Below are positions 1-5,512 of a DNA stretch of 6,217 nucleotides, piece by piece (position 1 is the stretch's first letter; every line of letters begins with the position of its first letter). The position numbers and the translations under genes were made by a program. The stretch lies in assembly GCA_020851855.1 (NCBI GenBank), contig JADZBY010000609.1:1-6217 (forward strand). Direction: 5' to 3'. The notes under the pieces were generated by a model. That model ran no database searches. It was given only the letters and a program-made list of their open reading frames with translations, and was not told the origin of the DNA. The stretch comes from Anaerolineae bacterium (GTDB lineage: Bacteria > Chloroflexota > Anaerolineae > Aggregatilineales > UBA2796).

Positions 1-1
1 C

Positions 2-763
2 AGGCGGGATCAGGATGGTGTGCTCAAGGCGCTCCACCGAGGCGCTGTTGTCCGCGCCGTGTTCCAGCAGGTAGCGGTTCGTGGCCAGCACCGTTTCGGG
101 CGTGCCGCAGTCCAGCCAGGCCGAGACAGGCCGCGTCCCGAATTTCAGGCCCGACTCGACCATCAGTTGCATGGCGTCGGCCAGGAAATACTCGTTCTTG
201 GTCATGATCTTGCGCGCCATGAGCGTCTCGATGGCCTCGATCAGTGGGCGGCCATGCGCAAAGTAGTACAGCCCAACCACAACCAGCCGGTTGTCCACCG
301 TCGAGGGCTTCTCCACAAAGCGCGTGATGTGCCCGCCGCCGTCCAGCGTGACGACGCCGAAGCGGCGCGGGTCTTCGACCTCTTTGACGAAGATCGTCGC
401 GTCGTCGCCGGTCTTGTCCAGCGCGCTCAGGTCCGTTTCAAAGAGCGTATCGACGAAGATCACGAACACGGGATCGTTGTCGAGGTGCTCGCGGGCCAGC
501 CAGATGGCGTGCGCCTGCCCCAGCATCTCTTTTTGCTCGATAAAGCGCGCGTTCAGGTGGTGATTCGTGCGCACATAGTCTTCCACCTGATCGCCCAGGT
601 GGCCGACGATGAAGATGTATTCGTCCACGTTCTGCTCGGCCAGTTTGTCGAGCAAATGGCCGAGCACCGGCTTGCCCGCCACATTGATGAGCGGCTTGGG
701 CTTGCTGAACGTGTGCGGGCGCAGGCGCGTCCCGTATCCGGCGAGCGGAATCAGTACCTTCAT
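2..763 (-). CDS. Sugar-1-phosphate nucleotidyltransferase, N-terminal part (cut by window edge)
   Basis: Transfers a nucleotidyl group from an NTP to a sugar 1-phosphate, giving an NDP-sugar for cell-surface glycans or similar; cytoplasmic. The 254 visible residues contain the whole Rossmann-like catalytic domain: GYGTRLRP at residues 9-16 (nucleotide-binding loop) followed by KPKP at 21-24, FVD with Asp105 in the place of the metal-binding Asp, RRFGVV at 133-138, VEKP at 150-153, and WLDCGTPE at 216-223. The end of the frame (residues 240-254) looks like the lead-in to a C-terminal extension, possibly a left-handed beta-helix, that lies outside the window. ATG at 763 has an AGGAG Shine-Dalgarno (770-774 on the complementary strand) with a 6-nt spacer. 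It follows gatA on the same strand after 93 nt and may be co-transcribed or use its own -10 box. The family is secure; the base and sugar (dTTP or UTP, glucose or other) cannot be told from these residues. Confidence 0.88.
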   Translation of the reverse strand, partial: MKVLIPLAGYGTRLRPHTFSKPKPLINVAGKPVLGHLLDKLAEQNVDEYIFIVGHLGDQVEDYVRTNHHLNARFIEQKEMLGQAHAIWLAREHLDNDPVFVIFVDTLFETDLSALDKTGDDATIFVKEVEDPRRFGVVTLDGGGHITRFVEKPSTVDNRLVVVGLYYFAHGRPLIEAIETLMARKIMTKNEYFLADAMQLMVESGLKFGTRPVSAWLDCGTPETVLATNRYLLEHGADNSASVERLEHTILIPP

Positions 764-811
764 GCCTTTCTCCTGTTCAGTGGATGCCAATACGTCGCGG
801 CTCAGTGTTCC

Positions 812-817
812 AGCATA
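812..817 (-). promoter_or_regulatory. Candidate -10 box for the nucleotidyltransferase gene
   Basis: The complementary strand reads TATGCT (5 of 6 matches to TATAAT). A start about 7 nt downstream would give a leader of roughly 40 nt. No convincing -35 box is seen at 16-18 nt, so the call is weak, and read-through from gatA is an alternative. Confidence 0.3.
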
Positions 818-856
818 CCGCAAAAGGATAAACACGAGCTTGAGGACAGCGCGCGC

Positions 857-2317
857 TCAGCTCTCCAGCGGCGGCCTCATCGTGTGCCAGCCCGTCGTCT
901 GCTCATAGGCGTGCGCTGCGCGCAAGATGACCGCTTCGCCGAAGGCCGGGCCGAGCACTTGCAGCCCGATGGGCAGGCCGTCATTGTCAAAGCCGCACGG
1001 CACGCTGATCCCGCAGATGCCCGCCAGATTGACCGGCAGGGTGAACACGTCTTCCAGGTACATCTGGAGCGGATCGTCGGTTTTCGAGCCGATGGGGAAG
1101 GCAGCGTGCGGCGCGGTCGGCGTGGCGATCACGTCCACCTCGGCAAAGGCGGCGTCAAAGTCGCGCTTGATCAGCGTCCGGCCCTTCTGCGCCTTGAGAT
1201 AGTAGGCGTCATAATAGCCCGCCGAGAGCGCATACGCGCCGAGCATGATGCGGCGCTTGACTTCCGGGCCAAAGCCCTGCCCGCGCGTCGCCTTGTATGT
1301 GTCCCACAGCGTCGGGCCGTCTTTGCGCGGGCCAAAGCGCACGCCCTCGAAGCGCGCCAGGTTGGCCGAAGCTTCTGCCGGGGCGATCAGGTAATAGATC
1401 GGCAGCCCGTAATCCGTGTGCGGCAAGCTCACCTCGCGCACGTGCGCGCCGAGCGACTCCAGATGCGCAATCGCCGCCCGCACCGCCTGCTCAACTTCCT
1501 TCTGCATCCCATCCACAAAGTATTCTTTCGGCACGCCAACGCGCAGGCCCCTGACGTCGCCGGTCAGCGCGGCGGCGTAGTCCGGCACAGGCACATCCAT
1601 GCTGGTCGCATCGCGCGGATCGTGCCCGGCGATGACGCTCAAGAGCAGCGCCGCGTCGCGCACATCGCGGCATAGCGCCCCGATCTGGTCCAACGACGAG
1701 GCAAAGGCGATCAGCCCGTAGCGCGAGACACGGCCATAACTTGGTTTCAGCCCGACCACGCCGCACATGGCCGCCGGTTGCCGCACCGAGCCGCCCGTAT
1801 CGCTGCCCAGCGCGCCCGCCGCCAGCCGCGCCGCCACCGCCGCCGCACTGCCGCCGCTGCTCCCGCCGGGGATGCGCGCGGCGTTCCACGGGTTGTGCGT
1901 CGCGCCATACGCCGAGTTTTCGGTGGACGATCCCATCGCGAACTCGTCTGTGTTCGTCTTGCCCAGGATTACCGCGCCAGCGTCGATCAACTTCTGTACG
2001 GCGGTGGCGGTGTAGGGCGGCTTGAAGCCTTCCAGGATACGCGATCCCGCCGTGGTCGGGACGCCGCGCGTGCACATCACGTCCTTGACGGCCAGCGGCA
2101 CGCCCAGCAGCGGCGCATCCTCGCCAGCGGCGCGGCGCGCGTCGGCCTGGGCCGCCTGCTGCATGGCCAGTTCGCTCGTCACCGTCAGGTACGAGTGGAC
2201 ATGAGGATCGAGGCGGGCGATGCGCTCCAGATAGGCCGATGTGAGCGCCGCCGACGTGATCTCGCCGCCGCGCAGCTTGTCCAGCGCGGCGGACATCGTC
2301 AATTCGCAGAGAGACAT
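857..2317 (-). CDS. gatA: Aspartyl/glutamyl-tRNA amidotransferase subunit A (GatA)
   Basis: GatA is the glutaminase subunit of the GatCAB complex. It releases ammonia from glutamine (or asparagine) and channels it to GatB, which converts misacylated Glu-tRNA(Gln) or Asp-tRNA(Asn) to the correct aminoacyl-tRNA. The 486-residue product has the usual GatA length. The amidase signature is complete: Lys78 in PLAVKD, cis-Ser153 in GGSSGGS, and the nucleophile Ser177 in GSDTGGS, each one residue off the S. aureus numbering (79/154/178) as I recall it. Arg355/Arg356 in VKRRIMLG and Asp423 in YLEDVFTLPVN fit the amide-substrate pocket. The frame is open upstream to 2464, but ATG 2317 gives the family-typical N-terminus (SLCELT...), while the upstream 49 codons look like non-coding translation. 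The Shine-Dalgarno is weak (AGGCAAGCTC). A second ATG at 2296 is possible but would remove conserved residues. gatB and gatC are not in the window. Confidence 0.96.
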   Translation of the reverse strand: MSLCELTMSAALDKLRGGEITSAALTSAYLERIARLDPHVHSYLTVTSELAMQQAAQADARRAAGEDAPLLGVPLAVKDVMCTRGVPTTAGSRILEGFKPPYTATAVQKLIDAGAVILGKTNTDEFAMGSSTENSAYGATHNPWNAARIPGGSSGGSAAAVAARLAAGALGSDTGGSVRQPAAMCGVVGLKPSYGRVSRYGLIAFASSLDQIGALCRDVRDAALLLSVIAGHDPRDATSMDVPVPDYAAALTGDVRGLRVGVPKEYFVDGMQKEVEQAVRAAIAHLESLGAHVREVSLPHTDYGLPIYYLIAPAEASANLARFEGVRFGPRKDGPTLWDTYKATRGQGFGPEVKRRIMLGAYALSAGYYDAYYLKAQKGRTLIKRDFDAAFAEVDVIATPTAPHAAFPIGSKTDDPLQMYLEDVFTLPVNLAGICGISVPCGFDNDGLPIGLQVLGPAFGEAVILRAAHAYEQTTGWHTMRPPLES

Positions 2318-2362
2318 GAGCTTGCCTGTCTGTATGTTTGCAGCATGGGTGGGAAACGGGGC

Positions 2363-2382
2363 CTGATGACCCGGCTGGTCAG
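2363..2382. promoter_or_regulatory. Imperfect dyad at the predicted gatA start point
   Basis: CTGATGACCCGGCTGGTCAG is an imperfect inverted repeat (7 of 10 symmetric pairs, outer four perfect) that abuts the minus-strand -10 box at 2381-2386 and covers the predicted transcription start. The position suits an operator, but the symmetry is modest and could be chance. Confidence 0.2.
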
Positions 2383-2386
2383 TATA
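2381..2386 (-). promoter_or_regulatory. Candidate extended -10 box for gatA
   Basis: The complementary strand reads TGGTATACT: TATACT (5 of 6 matches) preceded by TG one base away, which is the extended -10 arrangement and can compensate for the missing -35 box. The predicted start lies about 57 nt upstream of the gatA ATG. Confidence 0.45.
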
Positions 2387-2470
2387 CCACAGGTCCCGGC
2401 GTCGTCCGGTACGGGCGGCTTGGCAATCTGCCCACGCGCCTGGAGTTTCGCGTGCGGTTTTCAATTCGAC

Positions 2471-2476
2471 TATAAT
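2471..2476 (+). promoter_or_regulatory. Consensus -10 box for the GYD-domain gene
   Basis: A perfect TATAAT in an AT-rich patch within otherwise GC-rich DNA, 48 nt before the GYD gene's ATG; the predicted leader is about 41 nt. No good -35 hexamer is seen at 16-18 nt (the 17-nt position reads TCGCGT), so an activator or an unusual -35 may be involved. Confidence 0.5.
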
Positions 2477-2513
2477 TTATGGTGTTACAATTCGTAAGTC
2501 ATTGGGGAATGCG

Positions 2514-2518
2514 GGAGG
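2514..2518 (+). promoter_or_regulatory. Ribosome binding site that decides the GYD-gene start
   Basis: GGAGG with a 5-nt spacer to ATG 2524. It selects this ATG over the in-frame ATG at 2479, which would begin almost on top of the -10 box and has no Shine-Dalgarno. Confidence 0.75.
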
Positions 2519-2523
2519 GAACG

Positions 2524-2850
2524 ATGCCGCTCTATCTATCGCGATTCCGTTACACACCTGAGACGTGGAAAAGGATGATCAGCAATCCTGAGGACCGCCG
2601 GAAAGCTGCTCAGTCGTACATTGAATCGGTGGGAGGAAAGCTGCACGGGTTCTGGTACGCCTTCGGCACGCACGATGGCTACAATCTGTGGGAGGCCCCC
2701 GACAACGTATCGATGGCTGCCGTTGCGCTGGCGATTAGCGGCGGCGGCTCGCTGAGTTCGTTAGAAACGATAGTGCTGCTCACTGTCGATGAAACGCTGG
2801 ATGCCCTGCGCAAGGCCGGCCAGGTGGCCTATCGAGCGCCCGGCGCGTAA
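2524..2850 (+). CDS. GYD-domain protein (hypothetical, 108 aa)
   Basis: A small protein resembling the GYD family (a compact ferredoxin-like alpha/beta fold of about 90-100 residues, function unproven). Visible signs are an N-terminal beta strand (PLYLSRFRYT, 2-11), a helical stretch with DRRKAAQSYIESVGGK (24-39), then HGFWYAFGTHDGYNLWEAPDN split across residues 41-61, in which Gly48 to Asp51 occupies the family's G-x-[Y]-D position with His50 in place of the usual Tyr, followed by a conserved-looking EAPD at 57-60. A helix with AVALAISGGGSL (66-77) and a last strand ETIVLLTVDE (81-90) complete the fold. It is soluble, with no signal peptide. It is divergent from gatA and 146 nt ahead of the membrane-protein gene, which has its own promoter, so it is probably transcribed alone. 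Family assignment is from memory of the motif; the role is unknown. Confidence 0.8.
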   Translation: MPLYLSRFRYTPETWKRMISNPEDRRKAAQSYIESVGGKLHGFWYAFGTHDGYNLWEAPDNVSMAAVALAISGGGSLSSLETIVLLTVDETLDALRKAGQVAYRAPGA

Positions 2851-2951
2851 CGGCCTGGTGACTTCAACGGCCAGCCTATCACAGAGTCCTTTGCCGCGTG
2901 ATAACGCATGAGCGAGCCTCGCGGCAGCTTCAGCGCGCTCGCGAATTGTGT

Positions 2952-2957
2952 CATAAT
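2952..2957 (+). promoter_or_regulatory. Candidate extended -10 promoter for the membrane-protein gene
   Basis: CATAAT (5 of 6) preceded by TG one base away (TGTCATAAT, 2949-2957). A weak -35 candidate TTCAGC (2929-2934, 3 of 6) sits exactly 17 nt upstream. The predicted leader is about 33 nt to ATG 2997. Confidence 0.5.
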
Positions 2958-2996
2958 GATCGGCGTCGAAAGACATTCGCGAAAGGACTCATCCCC

Positions 2997-3905
2997 ATGA
3001 ACACCTTTTCACGTAGCTGGCGTCTCGTGAAAGCCAGTCTGAGCGTCATTCGCGCCGACAAAGAGATGCTGCTGTTCCCGCTCATCTCCGGGGCGGCGCT
3101 GTTCGTCGTCGGGCTGCTGTTCCTGCTCCCCCTGTTGGCCGCTGGCGTCGGCGACGCCATCATGCGCGAGCGCGGGCTGACCGAAGGGCAGAGCATCCTG
3201 ACCGCCGTGCTCACCTTCCTGATGTACCTGGTCAACTACACCATTATCATCTACTTCAACACCGGGCTGGTCGGCGCGGCGATGATCCGGCTGCGCGGCG
3301 GCGACCCGACCTTCCAGGATGGCGTGAAGCTTGCCAACAGCCGGATGCCGCAAATCCTGGGCTACGCGGCCATCGCCGCCACCGTCGGCTTCATCCTGAA
3401 TGCCTTGTCCAACAGCGCACGCGACAGCAACAACATGGCGACGCGCATCGGCGGCTCCATCGTGACCAGCCTGCTCGGCCTGGCGTGGAGCGTGCTCACC
3501 TTCCTCGTCGTGCCTGTGCTGGTGGTCGAAGGACTCGGCCCGGTAGAGGCCATCAAACGCAGCGGCGCGCTGCTGCGCAAGACGTGGGGCGAGCAGATCG
3601 TGGGCAACTTCGGGATCGGGCTGATCTTCGGGCTGCTCATGCTCGGCGCGATGATCGTGATCGGCCTGCCGCTGATCCTGATCGGCGCGTCGGCCAATTC
3701 GCCGGTGCTGCTCATCGCCGGGATCGTGGCGGCTATCGTGGTCATGGCCGTGATCGGCATGATCTCGTCCGCCGTGAACAGCATCTACGCGGCGGCGGTC
3801 TACCGTTATGCCGCCGAGGGCGACGTGGGCAGCTTCTTCGACGCCGAGATGGTGAAGGACGCCTTCAAGCCCAAAGGCAAGGCCAAACCGGGCTATTCGA
3901 TCTGA
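2997..3905 (+). CDS. Multi-pass membrane protein, DUF6159-like
   Basis: An integral cytoplasmic-membrane protein of 302 residues with about six hydrophobic segments (roughly 25-50, 66-95, 119-137, 152-177, 202-230, 236-262). The amphipathic N-terminus (FSRSWRLVKASLSVIRADKE, 4-23) leading into LLFPLISG is what I recall as typical of the DUF6159 family. The middle carries VVPVLVVEGLGPVEAIKRSG (171-190), a cytoplasmic loop style shared with other glycerophosphoryl/YciC-like membrane families, and the C-terminus is a short basic tail (KPKGKAKPGYSI). There is no signal peptidase site and no catalytic motif that I recognise, so the function is unknown. ATG 2997 has AAGGA at 2983-2987 with a 9-nt spacer; the frame is open upstream to 2898, but the promoter at 2952 lies inside that extension, which argues against it. 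A strong palindrome begins at the stop codon. Confidence 0.85.
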   Translation: MNTFSRSWRLVKASLSVIRADKEMLLFPLISGAALFVVGLLFLLPLLAAGVGDAIMRERGLTEGQSILTAVLTFLMYLVNYTIIIYFNTGLVGAAMIRLRGGDPTFQDGVKLANSRMPQILGYAAIAATVGFILNALSNSARDSNNMATRIGGSIVTSLLGLAWSVLTFLVVPVLVVEGLGPVEAIKRSGALLRKTWGEQIVGNFGIGLIFGLLMLGAMIVIGLPLILIGASANSPVLLIAGIVAAIVVMAVIGMISSAVNSIYAAAVYRYAAEGDVGSFFDAEMVKDAFKPKGKAKPGYSI

Positions 3906-3917
3906 GAAGGGGCTGGG
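3904..3917. repeat. Third arm competing with the palindrome
   Basis: GAGAAGGGGCTGGG, starting inside the stop codon of the membrane-protein gene, is complementary to 3948-3960 with a single bulged base. It is also a degenerate same-orientation copy of the palindrome's right arm (3969-3982). The left arm can therefore pair with either flank, giving two mutually exclusive stems in the transcript. Confidence 0.6.
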
Positions 3918-3941
3918 ATAGGGATAGCTCAGGCATGTGCG

Positions 3942-3987
3942 CCTCACCCCAGCCCTTCTCCAATGTGGAGAGGGGCCGGGGGTGAGG
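3942..3987. repeat. GC-rich palindrome between convergent genes (bidirectional terminator and/or dispersed repeat)
   Basis: Left arm 3942-3961, 5-nt loop AATGT (3962-3966), right arm 3967-3987. The inner 10 pairs (one T-G wobble) and outer 9 pairs are joined by a small 1x2 internal loop, so the whole 46-nt unit is almost self-complementary. It lies between convergent stop codons at 3905 and 4003, where a hairpin could end transcription from both sides, although no T-run follows on either strand. The form CCTCACCCC...GGGGTGAGG, with TCTCC/GGAGA at the loop, resembles short palindromes I recall as dispersed in Chloroflexota genomes; that identity is from memory. Confidence 0.8.
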
Positions 3988-4002
3988 TCAAGCGCGGCGC
4001 AT

Positions 4003-4785
4003 TCATTGTCCCGGCAGTCCGTACGCCGTCTCGATCATGTCTTGCAGGCGCACCGCAAAGCGCGCCGCCGGAGCGCCATCCACAACGCGATGGTCAAAGG
4101 CAACCGTCAGGTTCAGGTAGTCGCGGATGGCGATCTGGCCATCCACCACGCCCGGCTTCTGCACGATGCCGCCGACCACGACGTTGAGCGAATGCGAGGG
4201 CAGCGTCACCGGCCAGCCGCCGCGTTTGCCGAACATGCCCACCGCGCTGACCACCACCGTGCCGCGCATCTTCTTTGACAAGGTGGGCATCCGGATCATG
4301 GCCCGGATCATGGCGCGGCGCACCGAGCGCGGGATGCGCACCAACTGCCGGACGTAGGCCGCCGCCTCGCTGCGTGTCTGCGCCGTCTGGACTGCACGGA
4401 TCTCGTCGTGGATGTCCTGGAGCGTCTTGCGGTTGGCGGCGCGGATGATATGGCCCACCGGCGTCTTGCGCCCGTCAGCCTCGATCTCGATCATGGTGGT
4501 CACGTCCACGTCGCCGAAGATGACGAGCCGCCCGCGCCAGTCACGCGCCGCGTGCACGTGCTTGTGCTCGTTCACGGCGTGCGCCACGCAGGTGACGAGA
4601 AACGCGGTGAACGACAGGCGCACACCGGTAGCCGCCTGGTGCGCCTGGATGCGTGTGCGGGCTTCCGTCACGTCGATTTCCAGCAGACCGATGATCGGGT
4701 CGCTCTGTTTGGCGATCCAACCGATGTCCGTCACTAGCTGGCGCATGAGGGGCAGGCGTTCGACTGTGTAGTCGGGGTTGGGCAT
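4003..4785 (-). CDS. Stand-alone 2-oxoacid dehydrogenase E2-type acyltransferase domain protein
   Basis: Resembles the catalytic domain of dihydrolipoamide acyltransferases (E2), the fold shared with chloramphenicol acetyltransferase, which moves acyl groups between CoA and a lipoyl or other acceptor. In 260 residues the recognisable parts are a central SFTAFLVTCVAHAV (59-72), DVDVTTMIEIEADGRKTPV (92-110), VVVSAVGMFG (177-186, the counterpart of the E2 TISNLGMFG motif), and FDHRVVDGA (230-238) with the catalytic pair His232 and Asp236. There is no lipoyl domain, no peripheral-subunit-binding domain and no linker, so it is not a complete E2. Residues about 143-174 form an Arg-rich insert relative to a standard E2. 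ATG 4785 is chosen over the in-frame TTG at 4806 because GAGGA sits 7 nt upstream of it. No E1 or E3 genes are nearby, so the acyl acceptor is unknown. It is divergent from the YdeI-family gene. Confidence 0.85.
   Translation of the reverse strand: MPNPDYTVERLPLMRQLVTDIGWIAKQSDPIIGLLEIDVTEARTRIQAHQAATGVRLSFTAFLVTCVAHAVNEHKHVHAARDWRGRLVIFGDVDVTTMIEIEADGRKTPVGHIIRAANRKTLQDIHDEIRAVQTAQTRSEAAAYVRQLVRIPRSVRRAMIRAMIRMPTLSKKMRGTVVVSAVGMFGKRGGWPVTLPSHSLNVVVGGIVQKPGVVDGQIAIRDYLNLTVAFDHRVVDGAPAARFAVRLQDMIETAYGLPGQ
4291..4314. repeat. Perfect 12-bp tandem duplication inside the E2-like gene
   Basis: CCGGATCATGGC occurs twice head to tail (4291-4302 and 4303-4314). On the coding strand it gives the in-frame repeat A-M-I-R-A-M-I-R within the Arg-rich insert (residues about 158-165). 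Perfect identity at all 12 positions, including wobble bases, suggests a recent slippage event. Confidence 0.85.
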
Positions 4786-4792
4786 GGGGTTA

Positions 4793-4797
4793 TCCTC
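4793..4797 (-). promoter_or_regulatory. Ribosome binding site that decides the E2-like gene start
   Basis: GAGGA on the complementary strand, 7 nt before ATG 4785. It lies within the upstream TTG-initiated extension, making that longer start unlikely. Confidence 0.65.
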
Positions 4798-4816
4798 GTT
4801 ATCCAAGAGGCCCTGT

Positions 4817-4822
4817 ATTGTA
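4817..4822 (-). promoter_or_regulatory. Candidate -10 box for the E2-like gene
   Basis: The complementary strand reads TACAAT (5 of 6 matches). The predicted start is about 25 nt before ATG 4785. No -35 consensus is seen at 17 nt (TGCGCT), which falls in the dyad at 4828-4846. Confidence 0.45.
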
Positions 4823-4827
4823 ACGCC

Positions 4828-4846
4828 CTGCGCCGCGAAAGCGCAG
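4828..4846. promoter_or_regulatory. Perfect dyad between divergent promoters, possible shared operator
   Basis: CTGCGC (4828-4833), 7-nt spacer, GCGCAG (4841-4846). It sits between the divergent -10 boxes at 4817-4822 (minus) and 4862-4867 (plus) and overlaps both -35 regions. A transcription factor bound here could control both genes. A 6-bp GC-only stem can also arise by chance in this base composition. Confidence 0.3.
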
Positions 4847-4861
4847 CACGCCGTTGCCGGT

Positions 4862-4867
4862 TATAAT
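4862..4867 (+). promoter_or_regulatory. Consensus -10 box for the YdeI-family/methyltransferase operon
   Basis: A perfect TATAAT, 35 nt before ATG 4902, giving a leader of about 28 nt. An in-frame ATG at 4866 overlaps the hexamer and so cannot be used by this transcript. No -35 consensus is seen. Confidence 0.5.
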
Positions 4868-4901
4868 GTCGCGCATCAGCAGCATTGAGGACGGCGGGCA
4901 C

Positions 4902-5498
4902 ATGGTCAAGAAGACACCCATGCGCGAGTTCGAGCGGGTCGAAGTCGCTGACCGGGCCGCGTGGCGCGCCTGGCTGGCGGAGAATCATGCATCGTCGCCC
5001 GGCATCTGGCTTGTGTTCTACAAAAAGGCGAGCGGCAAGCGCGGACTCGTGTACGATGAGGCCGTCGAAGAGGCGCTGTGTTTCGGCTGGATCGATAGCC
5101 TGGTGAACAAGCTCGACGATGAGCGCAGTATCCAGCTTTTCACGCCGCGAAAGCCGAAGAGCGTATGGTCCAAGCTCAACAAATCCCGCATCGAGCGCCT
5201 GATCGCCGCCGGGCGAATGACGCCTGCCGGGCTGGCCAAAATCGACGCGGCCAAAGCGGATGGCTCGTGGTCCACGCTGGACAGCATCGAGCGGCTGGAA
5301 ATGCCCGCCGACCTGGAAAGCGCGCTCGCCGCCAACCCCACCGCCCGCGACCACTTCACCACGTTCAGCAACTCGGTCAAGAAGGCCATCTACTACTTCA
5401 TCCAGAGCGCCAAACGCCCCGAAACACGCGCCAAACGGGTGGCGGACACCGTCGACAAGGCGGCGCGTAATCTCCGCATCAACTTCGACCGGGAATAG
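4902..5498 (+). CDS. YdeI/OmpD-associated family protein
   Basis: A 198-residue soluble protein of the YdeI/OmdA family, whose biochemical activity is not established. The family pattern is very clear: VEVADRAAWRAWLAENHASS (13-32), PGIWLVFYKKASGK (33-46), YDEAVEEALCFGWIDS (51-66), LFTPRKPKSVWSKLNK (79-94) and the RMTPAGLAKIDAAKADGSW run (105-123), then the C-terminal OmdA-type helical region with FSNSVKKAIYYFIQSAKRPETRAKR split over about 155-179. There is no signal peptide or membrane segment. The family name comes from reports linking relatives to bacteriocin or polymyxin protection and to the porin OmpD; neither should be assumed here, since an OmpD partner is not expected in a Chloroflexota-like cell. 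ATG 4902 has GAGG 11 nt upstream; ATG 4920 (giving MREFERVEV) is an equally family-like start with a weaker site. It is followed after 14 nt by a methyltransferase gene. Confidence 0.9.
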   Translation: MVKKTPMREFERVEVADRAAWRAWLAENHASSPGIWLVFYKKASGKRGLVYDEAVEEALCFGWIDSLVNKLDDERSIQLFTPRKPKSVWSKLNKSRIERLIAAGRMTPAGLAKIDAAKADGSWSTLDSIERLEMPADLESALAANPTARDHFTTFSNSVKKAIYYFIQSAKRPETRAKRVADTVDKAARNLRINFDRE

Positions 5499-5512
5499 GG
5501 GCAGCGCTCAGC

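Noticed and set aside
20..1675. A 551-codon open frame on the plus strand opposite the nucleotidyltransferase and gatA.
   Set aside because: It is Arg/His/Ala/Val-rich, runs through two well-supported minus-strand genes and the gap between them, and matches no family; such antisense frames are expected in GC-rich coding DNA.
2318..2464. A 49-codon N-terminal extension of gatA.
   Set aside because: The residues match no GatA N-terminus, the region contains the likely gatA promoter, and the family-typical start is at 2317.
1778..2497. A 239-codon plus-strand frame over the gatA N-terminus.
   Set aside because: Antisense shadow of gatA with Arg/Ala-rich low-complexity translation and no ribosome binding site.
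2851..2996. Searched the gap between the GYD gene and the membrane-protein gene for a terminator or small gene.
   Set aside because: Only short GC inverted repeats without T-runs and no supported frame; just the promoter at 2949-2957 was kept.
3009..3947. A 312-codon minus-strand frame opposite the membrane-protein gene.
   Set aside because: His/Asp/Gln/Arg-rich composition is the typical reverse reading of hydrophobic codons; the plus-strand gene has promoter, ribosome site and family features.
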